Shown piece after piece: positions 14,296-15,101 of a stretch of 15,101 nt of DNA. Where the stretch lies: contig JBDTMC010000159.1 in NCBI GenBank assembly GCA_039934475.1, positions 1 to 15,101 on the forward strand, read 5' to 3'. Each line of letters starts with the position of its first letter. Within the stretch, counting starts at the first letter, position 1. The position numbers and the translations under genes were made by a program. Source of the DNA: JBDTMC01 sp039934475 (GTDB lineage Bacteria > Acidobacteriota > Terriglobia > Bryobacterales > Bryobacteraceae). A model generated the notes under the pieces. The model ran no database searches. It was not told the DNA's origin and saw only the letters and a program-made list of their open reading frames with translations.

Positions 14296-15101
14296 ATGCT
14301 CTCAGCTGTATCGCTCTCTTCTGTGCGCTTGGTTGCGCTCCTTTCACTCGTCGCGATCCCCTCGGCTTTGTCTTTACGGGCCCAAGAGGTAAGCGCCTCG
14401 ATCAACGGCACTGTATATGACCCCAACGGCTTGGGCATCCCCGACGCGGCCGTTCGAGCCATCAATGGATCAACCGGTTTGAGGCTAACGACGGTGAGCG
14501 GCAACAACGGCGACTTCGTGCTACCGTCGCTTCCCCCGGGCACGTATACACTCACAACTGAGAAAGCCGGATTCAAAACGTCCGTCCAAAGCGGCGTCAC
14601 GCTAGTTGTGTTTCAGAGAGCGAGGATGGACATCCATCTGGAGGTGGGAGAACTCAGCTCAAAGATTGAGGTTCAAGCTACCGCACCCCTCGTGGACTCC
14701 ACGACAGCCACGGTGGCGGGCATCGTCGAGAACCGAAAAATCGTTGAACTTCCGCTGAACCTCCGGCGCTTCGGGCAACTCGCACAATTATTTCCCGGCG
14801 CGGTGCAGGATAACGGTGGATTTGCCTCGTCGGCTATCGGGTCTCCTTTCAGCGAGGCGACATACTCGGCGAATGGCTTACGAACGGCGAGCAACAACTA
14901 TTTGGTTGACGGAATCGATATGAAGAGCCTCACGTTTGGAGGCTTCTCATTGTCGCCATCGGTGGATAGCGTGCAGGAATTCAAGGTGCAGACGACAGTA
15001 TATTCAGCGGCATTCGGCCGCATGGCGGGCTCCACGATCAACCTGGTGACGAAGTCGGGCACGAATGGATTTCACGGAAGCGTGTTCGAGTTTCTGCGCA
15101 A
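14296..15101 (+). CDS. Oar-like TonB-dependent receptor, 3' end outside the window
   Basis: The first 268 residues are visible; the barrel lies beyond the window. A signal peptide (about 1-29, ending SLRAQ) is followed by a carboxypeptidase-regulatory-like domain (about 33-118: SINGTVYDPNGLGIPDAAV, NGDFVLPSLPPGTYTLTTEK). The plug begins at about 122 (KIEVQATAPLVDSTTATVAG, ELPLNLRRFGQLAQLFPG, YLVDGIDMKSL, VQEFKVQTTVYSAAFGRMAG, INLVTKSGTNGFHGSVFEFLR). The start at ATG 14296 has GGAGGG about 8 bases upstream, the best ribosome-binding site in this part of the window. It belongs to the same family as the receptor at 9072-12686 but differs clearly in the plug sequence, so it is not a recent duplicate. 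It has its own strong promoter and follows the ROK gene in the same direction. Its ligand is unknown, and ROK control of it is possible but not shown. Confidence 0.92.
   Translation, partial: MLSAVSLSSVRLVALLSLVAIPSALSLRAQEVSASINGTVYDPNGLGIPDAAVRAINGSTGLRLTTVSGNNGDFVLPSLPPGTYTLTTEKAGFKTSVQSGVTLVVFQRARMDIHLEVGELSSKIEVQATAPLVDSTTATVAGIVENRKIVELPLNLRRFGQLAQLFPGAVQDNGGFASSAIGSPFSEATYSANGLRTASNNYLVDGIDMKSLTFGGFSLSPSVDSVQEFKVQTTVYSAAFGRMAGSTINLVTKSGTNGFHGSVFEFLR

Noticed and set aside
1..15101. CRISPR array, tRNA/rRNA genes, insertion sequence, phage or defence system
   Set aside because: I saw no regularly spaced repeats, no transposase or integrase, no tRNA-like cloverleaf and no recognisable defence protein. 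Gene content is metabolic, envelope and stress related.

Overview
The window looks like a piece of an Acidobacteriota chromosome (Solibacter/Bryobacter type). The evidence is two very large Oar-like TonB-dependent receptors with an N-terminal carboxypeptidase-regulatory domain, a FecR-domain exported protein of the type common in that phylum, a CBM9-like protein, and GC-rich sequence with dense genes. This assignment rests on family recognition, not on a database search. No tRNA, rRNA, CRISPR array, insertion sequence or phage gene was seen.

Layout from left to right. (a) 1-606, minus: the N-terminal 202 residues of a secreted FecR-domain protein, cut by the window edge. (b) 755-3049, minus: a compact cluster transcribed leftwards, in the order PRC-barrel protein, CsbD-like protein (59 residues), small two-helix membrane protein, alpha/beta hydrolase of the non-haem haloperoxidase type, and a stand-alone CheB methylesterase domain. 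The last four are separated by only 9-12 bases. It looks like a general-stress or envelope operon, apart from the CheB domain, which has no chemotaxis genes beside it. (c) 3343-12686, minus: a second, longer leftward series of Oar-like TonB-dependent receptor, sulfatase-fold lipoprotein, CBM9-like exported protein, alkaline-phosphatase-fold phosphodiesterase (probable lipoprotein) and DUF4337-like membrane protein. (d) 12906-14114, plus: a ROK-family transcriptional regulator divergent from (c). (e) 14296 to the end, plus: a second Oar-like receptor, cut by the window edge, behind a strong sigma-70-like promoter.

Working model (inference): (c) and (d) form a ROK-controlled uptake and processing locus. 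The outer-membrane receptor imports a ligand. Two exported alkaline-phosphatase-superfamily enzymes and a carbohydrate-binding protein process or hold a decorated (sulfated, phosphorylated or phosphodiester) glycan. The ROK protein senses a product. No SusD, glycoside hydrolase or sugar transporter is in the window, so this is not a classic polysaccharide-utilization locus.

The divergent region 12687-12905 holds a promoter for each direction and a 23-bp dyad at the predicted start of the ROK transcript. The points most worth a second look are the ROK protein, which has lost its kinase and zinc residues, and the sulfatase-fold protein, in which a normally Asp metal ligand reads as Cys.
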